DNA of 25,085 nt from an uncultured Gemella sp. (GCA_927911695.1 CAKMQO010000148.1:1-25085), one strand, 5' to 3'. Shown: positions 9,623 through 17,993, counted from the stretch's first letter. Notes: generated by a model not told the origin, from the sequence alone. Translations and numbers: made by a program.

Positions 9623-10333
9623 TTGTTACAGTGGGCAAAGCGTAGTTTAGCAACAGCATTAGGTGATAAAAAGGATATAGTGAAGAATTGGAAAATCATA
9701 AAAAAACTTAATGACAAAGCAAATATTGAATTAGATAGGAAGTATCAACAATTATTAAAGGAAAACTATCATAGTGTTTTAAAAATTATATATAGTTCTG
9801 ATATATCTAATTATGATATTTGGTTGGATTTTGGAACGCTGTTGGGGATGTATAGAGATAAAGGACTCATTAAACATGATCAGGATATGGATTTTGGCAT
9901 TATTATTGAAGATTATAATGATTTTCAAGAAAAAGAAAATTTATTGTTATGTAATGGGTTTAAGAAAACACGAGAACTGTATTATGATAACGAGATAATG
10001 GAAATATCTTATGATTATAATGGATTAAATGTTGATTTTATAATTTATAAAAGAGAAGGGAATTGTGTAAAATCTGTAGTTGTAGGGTATTTATTAGATG
10101 CTTTAAATAGACCTTGTAAATTTGAATCTAGTAAGTATGCCATAGCGTTTTCTGGATTAAAAGAACACGATGTTGATGGAATTAAAGTGAAAATTCCGGT
10201 TAATACACATGAGTATTTAGAATATCAGTATGAAAAAGATTTTTTAATTCCTAATAAATTTTATAATTGGCGAGATAATCCTATGTATGAGAAGGTTGAT
10301 GAGAGTTTAGTAGAGGTTAAATTATTAAAATAA
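9623..10333 (+). CDS. licD: LicD-family phosphocholine transferase
   Basis: A nucleotidyltransferase-fold enzyme expected to transfer phosphocholine from CDP-choline to a hexose or HexNAc of the repeat unit in the cytoplasm. The signature is DFGTLLGMYRDKGLI (about 69-83) followed by the metal-binding DQDMDFG at 86-92, matching the LicD pattern 'GTLLG..R..G.I..D.D.D'. The start is TTG 9623, eight bases after ggagg (9610-9614), which sits inside the end of the polymerase gene. It is 236 aa, close to pneumococcal LicD proteins, and the last gene of the + strand operon. CDP-choline would come from licABC 3 kb downstream. LicD homologues can also transfer other phospho-alcohols (fukutin relatives), but licABC nearby makes choline most likely. 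Confidence 0.88.
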   Translation: MLQWAKRSLATALGDKKDIVKNWKIIKKLNDKANIELDRKYQQLLKENYHSVLKIIYSSDISNYDIWLDFGTLLGMYRDKGLIKHDQDMDFGIIIEDYNDFQEKENLLLCNGFKKTRELYYDNEIMEISYDYNGLNVDFIIYKREGNCVKSVVVGYLLDALNRPCKFESSKYAIAFSGLKEHDVDGIKVKIPVNTHEYLEYQYEKDFLIPNKFYNWRDNPMYEKVDESLVEVKLLK

Positions 10334-10340
10334 TAAAATA

Positions 10341-10368
10341 AGGGTGTCTCAAATTGAGACACCTTTAT
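10341..10368 (+). terminator. Bidirectional terminator between licD and wzx
   Basis: ggtgtctc (10343-10350) and gagacacc (10356-10363) form a perfect 8-bp stem with a 5-base loop, with tttatttt on the right and aaaataa on the left. It ends the licD operon on the + strand and the converging flippase gene on the - strand, whose stop codon lies at 10365. Confidence 0.88.
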
Positions 10369-11850
10369 TTTAAAGTGTTTTTAAGTTTCGTAAGTACTAT
10401 ATTTAATACGTAAACTAATGTAGAATCTTTTGTTATAAGAAGAGTTATAATATAATAACAAGCAGAACAGAAAATAGTACAAAAGATCATTAGTAATGAA
10501 TTAAAATCTATAGCGTAAGATTCAATTTGAAATACTTTTTTAAAAATATAATATATTGGAATAAATCCTAATGCCACAACTATATACTTAATACTGTTTT
10601 GAAAAATATCTGTTAGCGAAATTAAGTTGTATTTTCTAATAAACATGATTTCAAATAATACAACAATTGTTTCTGCAACGAGAGTAGTTATTATATAATA
10701 TTCAGCCTCGAATATATTATTTAAGAATAGAATAGTGTTTAAGATAAAATTTAAAATCCCACCAATAAAATAATATAAAGTTAATGTTTTTTCTTTATCG
10801 TTAACAAAAATTATTTGATTTCCTAAAATATATTCTAAAGACCAAACTAGTGTTCTTATGGCGAAGAGACTAGTTACTATTCCAGCAGCAGTATATTTTT
10901 CTGATGCATAGATTACAGTAGCGAATGTCCCTAGTATTGTTAATCCAATTCCTATGGGTATTATAAAAAAATAAAAAAAGAGAACTAGACTTGTTTATAA
11001 GGTATTCATAAGACTCTTGATCGTTTTTTCCTAAATAATAACTTAGTCTAGGAATGGTAACATTTATTGTTCCAGTTAAAACAACTGTTATTAACATTAC
11101 AATATTCATAGAGATGGTATAGTAAGATATATATTCAAGATTAGGGCTTTTGGTAATGAATAGTCTATCTAAGAGAGTGTACAGCATATTAGCATTAGCT
11201 AATAATAACATAATAAACATACTTTTAGATGAATCTATAATTTCTTTTATAGGTATTTTCACAAAAGATACTTCTTTCTTTATCCATACAAAACTTATTA
11301 AGTAGTTTATAAATGTGACAGCTGTCATTATTAAAGCATAAGGTATGATATCATCTTCCTTTTTAACAAAGGTGAAGATAGATACTAACATTAATATTCT
11401 GATGAATAATGTTTTATATAGAATAAATGTATAGTTTTCATATGCTTCATTCATCCACTCTATATTAAGAAATTGAATTAAAGCCTGACAACCAAGAATA
11501 TAGTATAAAACCTTAAGGGCTTGTATATCATTGCCTAATCCAATAATTAGAAAATACAGAGTAGTGACTGACAGTGATGTAAATATTGATAAATAAAATA
11601 ATTTAGAAAACACATGATTTATCTGTTCTTTACTATCTTTAACTTTACTGATAGATCGAATTCCGTAATTATATATTCCAAATGCTGCGATAGGAACAAT
11701 AAAACTAGCCCAAGTATTAGCGTTGTTAAAATGCCCATAATTATCTTTACTTAGAATTCTAGTAAGATATGGATTGGTAATTAGAGGAAATATAATATTT
11801 AATATATTAACTGTTATGCTTGCTAGAGCATTAATTTTTATATTCTTCAA
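10365..11850 (-). CDS. Wzx-type polysaccharide flippase, one frameshift
   Basis: An oligosaccharide-lipid flippase of the MOP/PST superfamily with about 12-14 membrane segments, moving the undecaprenyl-linked repeat unit across the membrane. The N-terminus reads MKNIKINALASITVNI, then NPYLTRILSKDNYGHFNNANTW, the characteristic 'P.ltr.L....yG' stretch. I chose TTG at 11850-11848, preceded on its strand by gaaagga, over the longer frame from 11964, whose first 38 codons cover the promoter. The frame breaks in one of two A7 runs (10965-10971 or 10973-10979), one base too many. Corrected, it runs on as IIPIGIGLTILGTFATVIYASEKYTAAG to 10365, about 494 aa. It has its own promoter and is alone on the - strand, which is unusual for a cluster flippase. 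It could also be TacF-like; I cannot separate the two by sequence alone. Confidence 0.87.
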
Positions 11851-11892
11851 TTTTTTAGTCCTTTCAAAATAATAGTATTTTGAGATAAATAT

Positions 11893-11901
11893 ATTATAAC
11901 A
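11893..11901 (-). promoter_or_regulatory. Promoter of the flippase gene
   Basis: On the - strand TGtTATAAT (11901 down to 11893) is an extended -10 about 42 bases before the TTG start. No good -35 is seen 17 bases upstream, which is common for extended -10 promoters. It points away from the + strand promoter at 11983. Confidence 0.6.
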
Positions 11902-11982
11902 TAGTTGATAAATAAATAATACAGAGAATAGAATAAGAGTATGGGATAGAAAATAATTTTCCATTAAATTACCACATTTTTA

Positions 11983-11991
11983 TGTTATAAT
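11983..11991 (+). promoter_or_regulatory. Promoter of the acyltransferase gene
   Basis: TGtTATAAT at 11983-11991, an extended -10 inside the sequence cattttTATGTTATAATGCTAAGTgat. The same block occurs almost unchanged before licA (13370-13395). It leaves a leader of about 90 bases before the GTG at 12090. Confidence 0.65.
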
Positions 11992-12089
11992 GCTAAGTGA
12001 TGAAGAATTAGAAAATATTTATGTGTGTTTTTAAAGAGAATAAATTTTAATTCAAAGGATATTTTTTAGATGTTAAAAAGGAGAACAGA

Positions 12090-13100
12090 GTGGATATTTT
12101 TATATTATTACTAATCTCATTATTTGTTTATCTTATACCGAAAACAGATGTCGATTATTTAAGTAATAAATCAACTAAATCACTAAAGGGACTCTTAGCT
12201 TTACTTATAATTTTTCACCATATTTCTCAAAAAATTACTACTGGTGAAAATTTTTCAAATTTTGAATACATGGGACGATATATCGTTGCATTGTTTTTCT
12301 TTCTGTCTGGTTATGGACTGTATTTCCAGTATAGTAACAACTCAATTTATATGGAGAATTTCTTAAAGAAAAGATTGGTTAGAATATTTATACCGTTTTT
12401 TATTTTTATAGTCATTTATGTTATTTATAGAGCGACATTAGGCGAAGTAGTTAATGTAGACTTTTTCCTATCTTTTTGGAAAGATCACAGCAATATAATT
12501 TACAATGGTTGGTTTATCAATAGTATAATAGTTTTATATGTTATTTTCTACGTTTCTTTTGTGAGGAAAGATTCAAAAATAGCTGAATATAAACTAGTAT
12601 TTCTGACATTAGTTTATATTTTTTGGAAAGCATATCAAAATCATGGAGATTGGGAATATGTTAGTATAATGGCATTTTTATTAGGTGTATTCTGGATGAA
12701 AAATAGGGTTTCTATAGATAAGCTTCTAGAAAAGAATTATTTTATTTTTCTCGTTTCACTTAGTATACTAATGTACATATTTCATCATTATGAAGTTATT
12801 ATGAAGAATATTGGGATTACAAATAAATATGTTTATTATGGAATAGTTGGAAACTTATGCACAATGGTTTTTGTAGTTTATTTCTTACTGTTGACAAATA
12901 AACTCAACTTTTCGAATAAATATCTTGATTTTTTAGGAGATATATCATTTGAAATATATATGACTCATGGCTTAGTTATGCATTATCTTGGTAAGTTTTT
13001 TGTTTCATCAGATGTAAATGATGTACTTTATACAATTGTTGTGTTATTTGTTAGTATTGTTTCTGCATATTATATAAAAAAAATTAATAATTATTCTTGA
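12090..13100 (+). CDS. Acyltransferase-3 (OafA/YrhL-type) membrane O-acyltransferase
   Basis: A 336-aa polytopic membrane protein with about 10 hydrophobic segments. The N-terminal landmarks fit the acyltransferase-3 family: KSLKGLLALLIIFHHIS with the conserved His pair, ALFFFLSGYGLYFQY, and FLKKRLVRIFIPFF, the R...R..P motif. It would transfer acetyl or another acyl group to a sugar of the surface polymer, and is a second acylation route beside the MBOAT/SGNH pair. The start is GTG 12090, six bases after aaggag (12078-12083). It is transcribed alone from its own promoter, divergent from the flippase. No intrinsic terminator lies directly after it; the hairpins at 13199-13330 may serve. Family assignment is good, acceptor unknown. 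Confidence 0.85.
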   Translation: MDIFILLLISLFVYLIPKTDVDYLSNKSTKSLKGLLALLIIFHHISQKITTGENFSNFEYMGRYIVALFFFLSGYGLYFQYSNNSIYMENFLKKRLVRIFIPFFIFIVIYVIYRATLGEVVNVDFFLSFWKDHSNIIYNGWFINSIIVLYVIFYVSFVRKDSKIAEYKLVFLTLVYIFWKAYQNHGDWEYVSIMAFLLGVFWMKNRVSIDKLLEKNYFIFLVSLSILMYIFHHYEVIMKNIGITNKYVYYGIVGNLCTMVFVVYFLLLTNKLNFSNKYLDFLGDISFEIYMTHGLVMHYLGKFFVSSDVNDVLYTIVVLFVSIVSAYYIKKINNYS

Positions 13101-13198
13101 AAAGAATATTATGAAAGCTCTTTAATTTATTTTAGAGATTAATTAGGGATGACCCAAAAGTCCTAGATTAAAAAAAAAGTGTATACTATAATTCACAA

Positions 13199-13266
13199 AC
13201 ACAGTGGTTTATTGATATCTAAATTTGCTTTTAAAAAAGCTCTTTTAGGTATCTAATAACCTGTGT
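13199..13266. repeat. Long imperfect palindrome
   Basis: Left-arm landmarks acacag, ggtttatt and gatatctaaa are answered on the right by ttttaggtatc, aataacc and ctgtgt. This gives arms of about 30 bases with two single-base bulges and a loop around tttaaaaaa. It ends in gggg rather than a T-run, so it is not a normal terminator on the + strand. Confidence 0.6.
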
Positions 13267-13330
13267 GGGGGTGACTCGACAAAATCGATTTCTCCGAAAT
13301 CACGATTTTTGAGTCACTCCCAATTTTTTT
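13267..13330 (+). terminator. Terminator-like hairpin, copy 1 of a dispersed hairpin repeat
   Basis: Nested pairing: gtgactc with gagtcac, aaaatc with gattttt, and gatttc with gaaatc around a tcc loop, flanked by ggg/ccc. The stem spans 13268-13321 and is followed by ttttttt at 13324-13330. A relative with the same architecture is at 22511-22567. It probably stops transcription from the acyltransferase gene before licA. Confidence 0.7.
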
Positions 13331-13375
13331 ATGTAGAAAAATTATTACATAAAGACTATGAGTTATCTCATTTTA

Positions 13376-13384
13376 TGTTATAAT
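13376..13384 (+). promoter_or_regulatory. Promoter of licABC
   Basis: TGtTATAAT at 13376-13384, an extended -10 with a short leader (about 30 bases) to the licA TTG. The surrounding 25 bases nearly repeat the promoter at 11983. No convincing -35. Confidence 0.65.
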
Positions 13385-13421
13385 GGTAAGTAATATTGTA
13401 ATGTAGAAAAGAGGCTTTACA

Positions 13422-14291
13422 TTGAAACAACTAATAAAAAGTAAAATAGAAAAACTACTTACTGAATCTGAGGAAGTAGTAAAAGTTGAACAACTAGGTG
13501 GTATGACGAATAGTAATTACCTGGTGGAGACTACGAGTAACAAATATATAGTTAAGTTCTTTGGTAAAGGGACTGATAAGCTAATCAATAGGGTTGCGGA
13601 GAAAAACAATCTTGCGAATCTTACGGATTTAGGTTTAGATGTAAAAAACTATATTTTTGATATTGAATCTGGAATAAAGGTAAATGAATATATTGAGGAT
13701 GCAACGACTTTTGATGCGCATTACCTAAAAGCGAAGAAAGAAGAAGTTGCGAATATTCTAAAAAAAGTACACAGTTCTGGGAAGGTTCTTGAAGGTGAAT
13801 TCAGAGTCTTCGATGAGATAAGAAAATATGAAAGTCTGATTGAAGGCAATATCAGTTATCCTTATTATGAGAAGATAAGAGAGAAGGTATTTTCTCTACA
13901 AAATCACCTAGAGGAGATTGGTGTTGATAGAAAATCTTGTCATATTGATCTTGTACCTGAGAATTTTATCGAAGATGAGACTGGTCGTGTTTACCTTATT
14001 GACTGGGAATATTCTGCGATGAATGATCCTATGTGGGATTTAGCGGCACTTTTCTTAGAGTCTAACTTCAGAAAGGTTGAAGAAGGAGAATTTTTTAAAG
14101 CGTATTTCAGTGAAGATACGCCAGTTAGCGTAGCTAAGATTATGATTTATAAAATACTTCAGGACTTCTTGTGGAGTCTGTGGACTATTTATAAAGAAGA
14201 ACAAGGTGCAGACTTTGGATCTTATGGAAAAGACAGATACTTAAGAGCGGTTAAGAATTTGAAGGAGTATGTAGAAAGTTATGAAAAATAA
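13422..14291 (+). CDS. licA: Choline kinase
   Basis: A 289-aa kinase-fold enzyme that phosphorylates choline with ATP to phosphocholine, the first committed step of phosphocholine decoration. The catalytic Brenner motif is CHIDLVPENF with His174, Asp176 and Asn181. The metal-binding part follows as IDWEYSAMNDPMWDLA with Asp194. The N-terminal QLGGMTNSNYLVE is the nucleotide-binding region of the LicA/choline kinase family. The start is TTG 13422, eight bases after agagg (13409-13413); the upstream in-frame ATG at 13401 runs straight into TAG. It overlaps licB by 11 bases, and the licA-licB-licC order is the same as in pneumococcus, although no tarIJ is seen upstream. Confidence 0.95.
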   Translation: MKQLIKSKIEKLLTESEEVVKVEQLGGMTNSNYLVETTSNKYIVKFFGKGTDKLINRVAEKNNLANLTDLGLDVKNYIFDIESGIKVNEYIEDATTFDAHYLKAKKEEVANILKKVHSSGKVLEGEFRVFDEIRKYESLIEGNISYPYYEKIREKVFSLQNHLEEIGVDRKSCHIDLVPENFIEDETGRVYLIDWEYSAMNDPMWDLAALFLESNFRKVEEGEFFKAYFSEDTPVSVAKIMIYKILQDFLWSLWTIYKEEQGADFGSYGKDRYLRAVKNLKEYVESYEK

Positions 14292-15159
14292 AATAGGTGT
14301 ATCGGCTGGACTTTTATCTGGTATGTTCTGGGGGTTGGGACTTGCGATTAGTGCGTATATATTTTCACTTTATAATGTTTCGCCTTTTGCGGTTGCGTTT
14401 GTCCATGATTTTATTAGTATTTTTGTTCTACTGGCGATTATTTTAGTTAAGTATAAAAGAATTAATTTCAAGATTTTTACGAATATAAAAAGTGTCAGTG
14501 TTATTGTAGGTGCACTGCTTGCGGGACCTATTGGAATGCAATGTAATCTATATGCGGTGAAGTATATAGGAAGTGGGTTGACATCTTCGATTACAGCGAT
14601 TTATCCTGCTGTGTCGGTGATACTAGCTGTTATATTTTTAAAAAATAAAGTTTCATCAAAAACAATTTTAGGGATTGCGCTTATTATTGTTGGTATTTTC
14701 ATTCAAAGCTATAAGAGTGAACAGGTTGAATCATTTTATCTTGGGTTTATGTTTGCATTAATCTGTGCAGTTGCTTGGGGGAGTGAGAGTGTGCTTAGTT
14801 CATATGCGATGAAAAACAACTTAAATGAGCTTGAGACTTTATTAATTCGTCAGGTGACATCATTTTTAGCGTATTTAGTAATAATCTCATTTAACGGATT
14901 AGGAATTGAGACTAATCTTGATGTAAAATTCGGGGGTCTTATCGTCTTCTTCGTAGTTAGTAATATGGTATCTTACATTCTATACTATATGGCTATTAAC
15001 AGATTAGAACCGGCGAAGGCAACAGGACTTAATGTCAGCTATGTTGTTTGGACAATATTATTCTCTATGATTTTTGTCGTATTAGAGGTGAATTTACAAT
15101 TAGTAGTTACATCTATTATTATCATATTAGGTGTTTATGTTATTGTTAGAGAGGAGTAA
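14281..15159 (+). CDS. licB: Choline transporter of the EamA (DMT) family
   Basis: A 292-aa membrane protein with ten hydrophobic segments and the two-repeat architecture of the EamA/DMT superfamily. LSGMFWGLGLAISAYIFSLY lies near the N-terminus and FALICAVAWGSESVLSSYAM opens the second half. Together with licA and licC it fits LicB, which imports choline. Its ATG lies inside the end of licA, with aaggag about 13 bases upstream, so translation is probably coupled to licA. Identification rests largely on context, because DMT family members are alike; its place between licA and licC makes LicB very likely. Confidence 0.92.
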   Translation: MKNKIGVSAGLLSGMFWGLGLAISAYIFSLYNVSPFAVAFVHDFISIFVLLAIILVKYKRINFKIFTNIKSVSVIVGALLAGPIGMQCNLYAVKYIGSGLTSSITAIYPAVSVILAVIFLKNKVSSKTILGIALIIVGIFIQSYKSEQVESFYLGFMFALICAVAWGSESVLSSYAMKNNLNELETLLIRQVTSFLAYLVIISFNGLGIETNLDVKFGGLIVFFVVSNMVSYILYYMAINRLEPAKATGLNVSYVVWTILFSMIFVVLEVNLQLVVTSIIIILGVYVIVREE

Positions 15160-15169
15160 CAAATAGATA

Positions 15170-15865
15170 ATGAAAGCAATTATATTGGCTGCTGGTTTAG
15201 GAACGCGTCTTAGACCGATGACAGATAATACTCCAAAGGCTTTGATAAAGGTTAAAGATAAGCCACTTGTAGAGTATCAAATAGAATTTTTAAAAGAAAA
15301 AGGAATAGATGAAATAATTGTTGTTGTTGGATATTTACATGAACAATTCGATTATTTAAAAGAAAAGTATAATGTAGAGTTAGTGTTTAACGATAAATAT
15401 GCTGAGTATAATAATTTCTACTCATTATACTTAGTTAAGGAAAAATTAGCGGATAGTTATGTAATCGATGCCGATAACTATTTATTCAAAAATATGTTTA
15501 GAGCTGATATTGATCGTTCTACATATTTCAGTGTTTACCGTGAAGATTGTGAAAATGAATGGTTCTTAATCTATGGTGATGATTATAAAGTTCAAGATAT
15601 TATCGTAGACAGTAAAGCAGGAAGAATCCTAAGTGGGGTATCTTTTTGGGACAAAGAAACTGCAGAGAAAATCGTAAGTTTTATCGATAAAGCTTACGAA
15701 AGTAATGAGTTCATGAACTTGTACTGGGATAATATGGTTAAAGATAATATCGAGAAACTAGATGTTTATGTAGAAGAATTAGAACCTAATAGCATCTATG
15801 AAATTGATAGTGTTAAAGACTACAACAAATTAGAAAAAATACTGAAAGAAGAATGCGAGAATTAA
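15170..15865 (+). CDS. licC: CTP:phosphocholine cytidylyltransferase
   Basis: A 231-aa nucleotidyltransferase that makes CDP-choline from phosphocholine and CTP, providing the donor for LicD. The start MKAIILAAGLGTRLRP and TPKALI with Lys23 form the CTP-binding loop. ADSYVIDADNYLF carries the metal-binding Asp residues (100 and 102). NEFMNLYWDNMV and NSIYEIDSVKDY near the C-terminus match the LicC family. It begins 10 bases after licB. The stop codon lies in the loop of the terminator at 15851-15881, so licABC ends here. Confidence 0.95.
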   Translation: MKAIILAAGLGTRLRPMTDNTPKALIKVKDKPLVEYQIEFLKEKGIDEIIVVVGYLHEQFDYLKEKYNVELVFNDKYAEYNNFYSLYLVKEKLADSYVIDADNYLFKNMFRADIDRSTYFSVYREDCENEWFLIYGDDYKVQDIIVDSKAGRILSGVSFWDKETAEKIVSFIDKAYESNEFMNLYWDNMVKDNIEKLDVYVEELEPNSIYEIDSVKDYNKLEKILKEECEN

Positions 15866-15881
15866 TCTCCATTCTTTTTTT
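15851..15881 (+). terminator. licABC terminator
   Basis: gaatgcgaga (15851-15860) pairs with tctccattc (15866-15874), 9 bp with one bulged C, followed by seven Ts (15875-15881). The licC stop codon TAA (15863-15865) is in the loop. Confidence 0.88.
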
Positions 15882-15917
15882 AGTATTCTGATTAAGGAAT
15901 AATATTTATTGCTTATT

Positions 15918-15955
15918 TGTAATATAGATGTAATAAAAAATAATCTAATTGTAAC
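15918..15955 (+). promoter_or_regulatory. Candidate WalR (YycF/VicR) box
   Basis: TGTAAT-N5-TGTAAT at 15918-15934 exactly fits the WalR consensus TGT(A/T)A(A/T/C)-N5-TGT(A/T)A(A/T/C). A further half-site TGTAAC lies at 15950-15955, with a degenerate partner (aataat) 11 bases before it. The last half-site begins 28 bases before the -10, the same distance as in the box at 20558-20574. Confidence 0.6.
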
Positions 15956-15974
15956 TCTAAAAATAGCTTAACTA

Positions 15975-15983
15975 TGGTATAAT
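15975..15983 (+). promoter_or_regulatory. Promoter of the LytB-like gene
   Basis: TGgTATAAT at 15975-15983 is an extended -10. The sequence around it (tagcttaactatggtataat and, further on, aatgcat) recurs in shortened form before the second choline-binding gene at 20585-20612. Confidence 0.75.
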
Positions 15984-16021
15984 TATCAATGCATAACACT
16001 GAGTAAAGAGGACTATAAAAA

Positions 16022-17950
16022 ATGGGAAGAAATAAACTTAAATTAGGATTAGGAGTATTAACGGTATTAGCTACACCGATAGCTGTGAATACAGTGGCTA
16101 GTAGTGATGTTCTAGCTGCACAAGGTTGGGTTAAGACTGGGAATGCTTGGTACTTTTATCATCAAATGGAACATTAGCAAGAAATGCTTGGGCAGGAAAC
16201 TACGTGGTTAGGAGCCGATGGGAAATGGTGACTAATGCTTGGGTAGATGGCGGACGCTACTACGTAGGAAGTAATGGACTTTGGGTAAAAGGTGCTCAAA
16301 AACCTGCTGCAGCAAAACCAGAAGTTAAGAAACAAGGTTGGATTCAAAACGGCTCAGCGTGGAACTATTATTACCAAGGAAACATTGTTAGAAATGCTTG
16401 GATAGGAAGCTACTGGTTAGGAGCCGATGGAAGAATGGCGACAAACTCATGGGTAGATAATGGACGTTACTACGTAGGAGCAAATGGAGTTTGGGATAAA
16501 ACTGTTAAGAAACCAGAAGTTAAAAAGAATGGCTGGGGAAAAGAAGGTAATACTTGGTACTATTATGAAAATGGAGTACTAGCTCGTAACAAATGGATTA
16601 GCAGTACATACTGGGTTGGAGCTGATGGAAAAATGGCAACAAGCTCATGGGTAGATGGTGGACGTTACTACGTAGGAGCAAATGGAGCATGGGTAAAAGA
16701 TGCTAAGAAACCAGAAGTTAAAAAGAACGGCTGGGGAAAAGAAGGTAATACTTGGTATTACTATGAAAATGGAACATTAGCTCGTAACAAATGGATCAGC
16801 AGCACGTATTGGGTTGGAGCTGATGGAAAAATGGCAACAAGCTCATGGGTAGATAATGGACGTTACTACGAGGAGCTAACGGAGCATGGGTAAAAGATGC
16901 TAAGAAACCAGAAGTTAAAAAGAATGGCTGGGTAAAAGAAGGTAATATTTGGTACTATTATGAAAATGGAACATTAGCTCGTAATAAATGGGCAGGAAAC
17001 TACTGGTTAGGTGCCGATGGAAAAATGGCTACTAATGCGTGGGTAGATAACGGACGTTATTATGTAGATGGTTCAGGAGCATGGGTTAAAATGCAGGACA
17101 TGGAGTTAACTATTCTGGTTATTACAAAGTAACATCATTATATATTCCTGTATATGATGCGAATGGTCGTATCTTATCTCATGTTTCTAAAGATACAGTA
17201 TTATTTAGAGATAACAGATCTACTGCAAATGGTAGAATTCCTGTTCAAGTAGCGGGACTTACAGGTTATGTTAATGCTAGTCAAGTAACTGCAATTAACT
17301 CTAATAATACATTCATCCCAGATTACGTAAGTGATGGAAAATATGTTTATCACAGATATTCTCCATATACTAAAGTGATGGTTGCTTATCACAATGCGAA
17401 TATGCAAGTTGGTAAATCATATTATTCAGCAGATGGTATTAACTTCGGAACATTCAAATTAGATCACCCATTCCAATTCTCTAATTTAAAATCTAGAACG
17501 AACTATACTGCGGCTGATATTAATAGACTATACAGCCTAATGGGAGCTAATGATAGTAGATTAGCTGGTAAAGGAGCTACATTTAAGGCTGCTGAACAAA
17601 GATATGGAGTTAATGCTTTATATCTAGTGGCGCACAGTGCTTTAGAAAGTGCATGGGGAAGAAGTAAAATCGCTAAAGATAAAAATAACTTCTTTGGAAT
17701 TTCTGCATATGATGATACTCCATATACTTCTGCGACTAAATTTGATGATGTAGATAGTGGTATTATGGGAGCTGCACGTTGGATTAATTCTAAGTATCTA
17801 CACAATTCGGGATATCCAGCTAACGGAGCATACTTAGGAAATAAAGCAGGAGGTATGAATGTTAACTACGCGACTGCACCGTATTGGGGTGAATCTATCG
17901 CGAGTATAATGTTCAGCGCTAATGAAAAATTAGGAAGAAAAGACAGATAA
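16022..17950 (+). CDS. lytB: Choline-binding endo-beta-N-acetylglucosaminidase, LytB-like, several frameshifts
   Basis: A secreted peptidoglycan hydrolase that cleaves glycan strands and, in pneumococcus, separates daughter cells. A signal peptide (residues 1-36, ending VLA-A) is followed by five choline-binding units of 60-71 aa, then an SH3b-like and linker region (YKVTSLYIPVYDANGR onwards), then a C-terminal GH73 domain. That domain has HSALESAWGRSK with the catalytic Glu, KDKNNFFGI, GMNVNYATAPYWGE and NEKLG, very close to pneumococcal LytB in order and motifs. The frame is broken near 16165 (A missing), 16205 (G extra), 16223-16226 (A missing), 16869 (T missing) and 17088-17091 (A missing). 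Corrected length is about 643 aa. The start is ATG 16022 after agagg (16006-16010). It has its own promoter with a candidate WalR box. Confidence 0.9.
16124..17100 (+). repeat. Five tandem choline-binding repeat units in the LytB-like gene
   Basis: Units begin at about 16124, 16336, 16531, 16729 and 16926 (GW at the start of each). Each holds three aromatic-rich modules, for example GW..EGNTWYYYENG, NYWLGADGKMAT and SWVDNGRYYVGANGAW. Units 3 and 4 are nearly identical at the base level with a 198-base period, pointing to recent duplication or gene conversion. Confidence 0.88.
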
Positions 17951-17953
17951 GAA

Positions 17954-17993
17954 AGGAAGGGCTAGGTTAGTATTTTAATCTAGCTTCCTTTTT
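17954..17993 (+). terminator. Terminator after the LytB-like gene
   Basis: ggaagggctaggtt (17954-17967) pairs, with small bulges, with aatctagcttcc (17977-17988), followed by ttttt. No promoter is visible before the next gene, so some read-through into the glycosyltransferase genes seems likely. Confidence 0.75.

Larger units (their letters stand above)
13101..13421. other. Intergenic region with two hairpins and a possible mobile-element remnant
   Basis: No open reading frame of note is seen in these 321 bases. From left to right it contains gggatgacccaaaagtcc (13147-13164), which resembles an IS or MITE end, then an A-run and tatactataat (13183-13193). It continues with an imperfect palindrome (13199-13266), a terminator-like hairpin (13267-13321) with a T-run (13324-13330), and the licA promoter (13376-13384). 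Confidence 0.6.

Noticed and set aside
9813..9998. Small + strand frame inside licD
   Set aside because: It overlaps the LicD catalytic motif in another frame and shows no binding site.
10365..10646. Separate small membrane-protein gene on the - strand
   Set aside because: Translation shows it is the C-terminal end of the flippase in the same frame as 10647-10960 once one base in an A7 run is removed.
11851..11964. Longer flippase start at 11964
   Set aside because: The extra codons overlap an extended -10 promoter and lack a ribosome binding site, whereas TTG 11850 has gaaagga at good spacing and begins like other Wzx proteins.
13183..13193. tatactataat as an extra promoter for licA
   Set aside because: It would have to pass through two hairpins and a T-run before licA, and it lacks a -35 or TGn; the extended -10 at 13376 is far better placed.
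16124..17100. Tandem repeats that could be taken for a CRISPR array or satellite
   Set aside because: The period is about 195-198 bases, in frame, and encodes GW/YWLG/WVD choline-binding units; there are no short repeats with unique spacers.
17201..17805. Open frames on the - strand opposite the LytB-like gene
   Set aside because: They are antisense shadows with no family motifs, no binding sites and no promoters; the + strand encodes a clear GH73 hydrolase.
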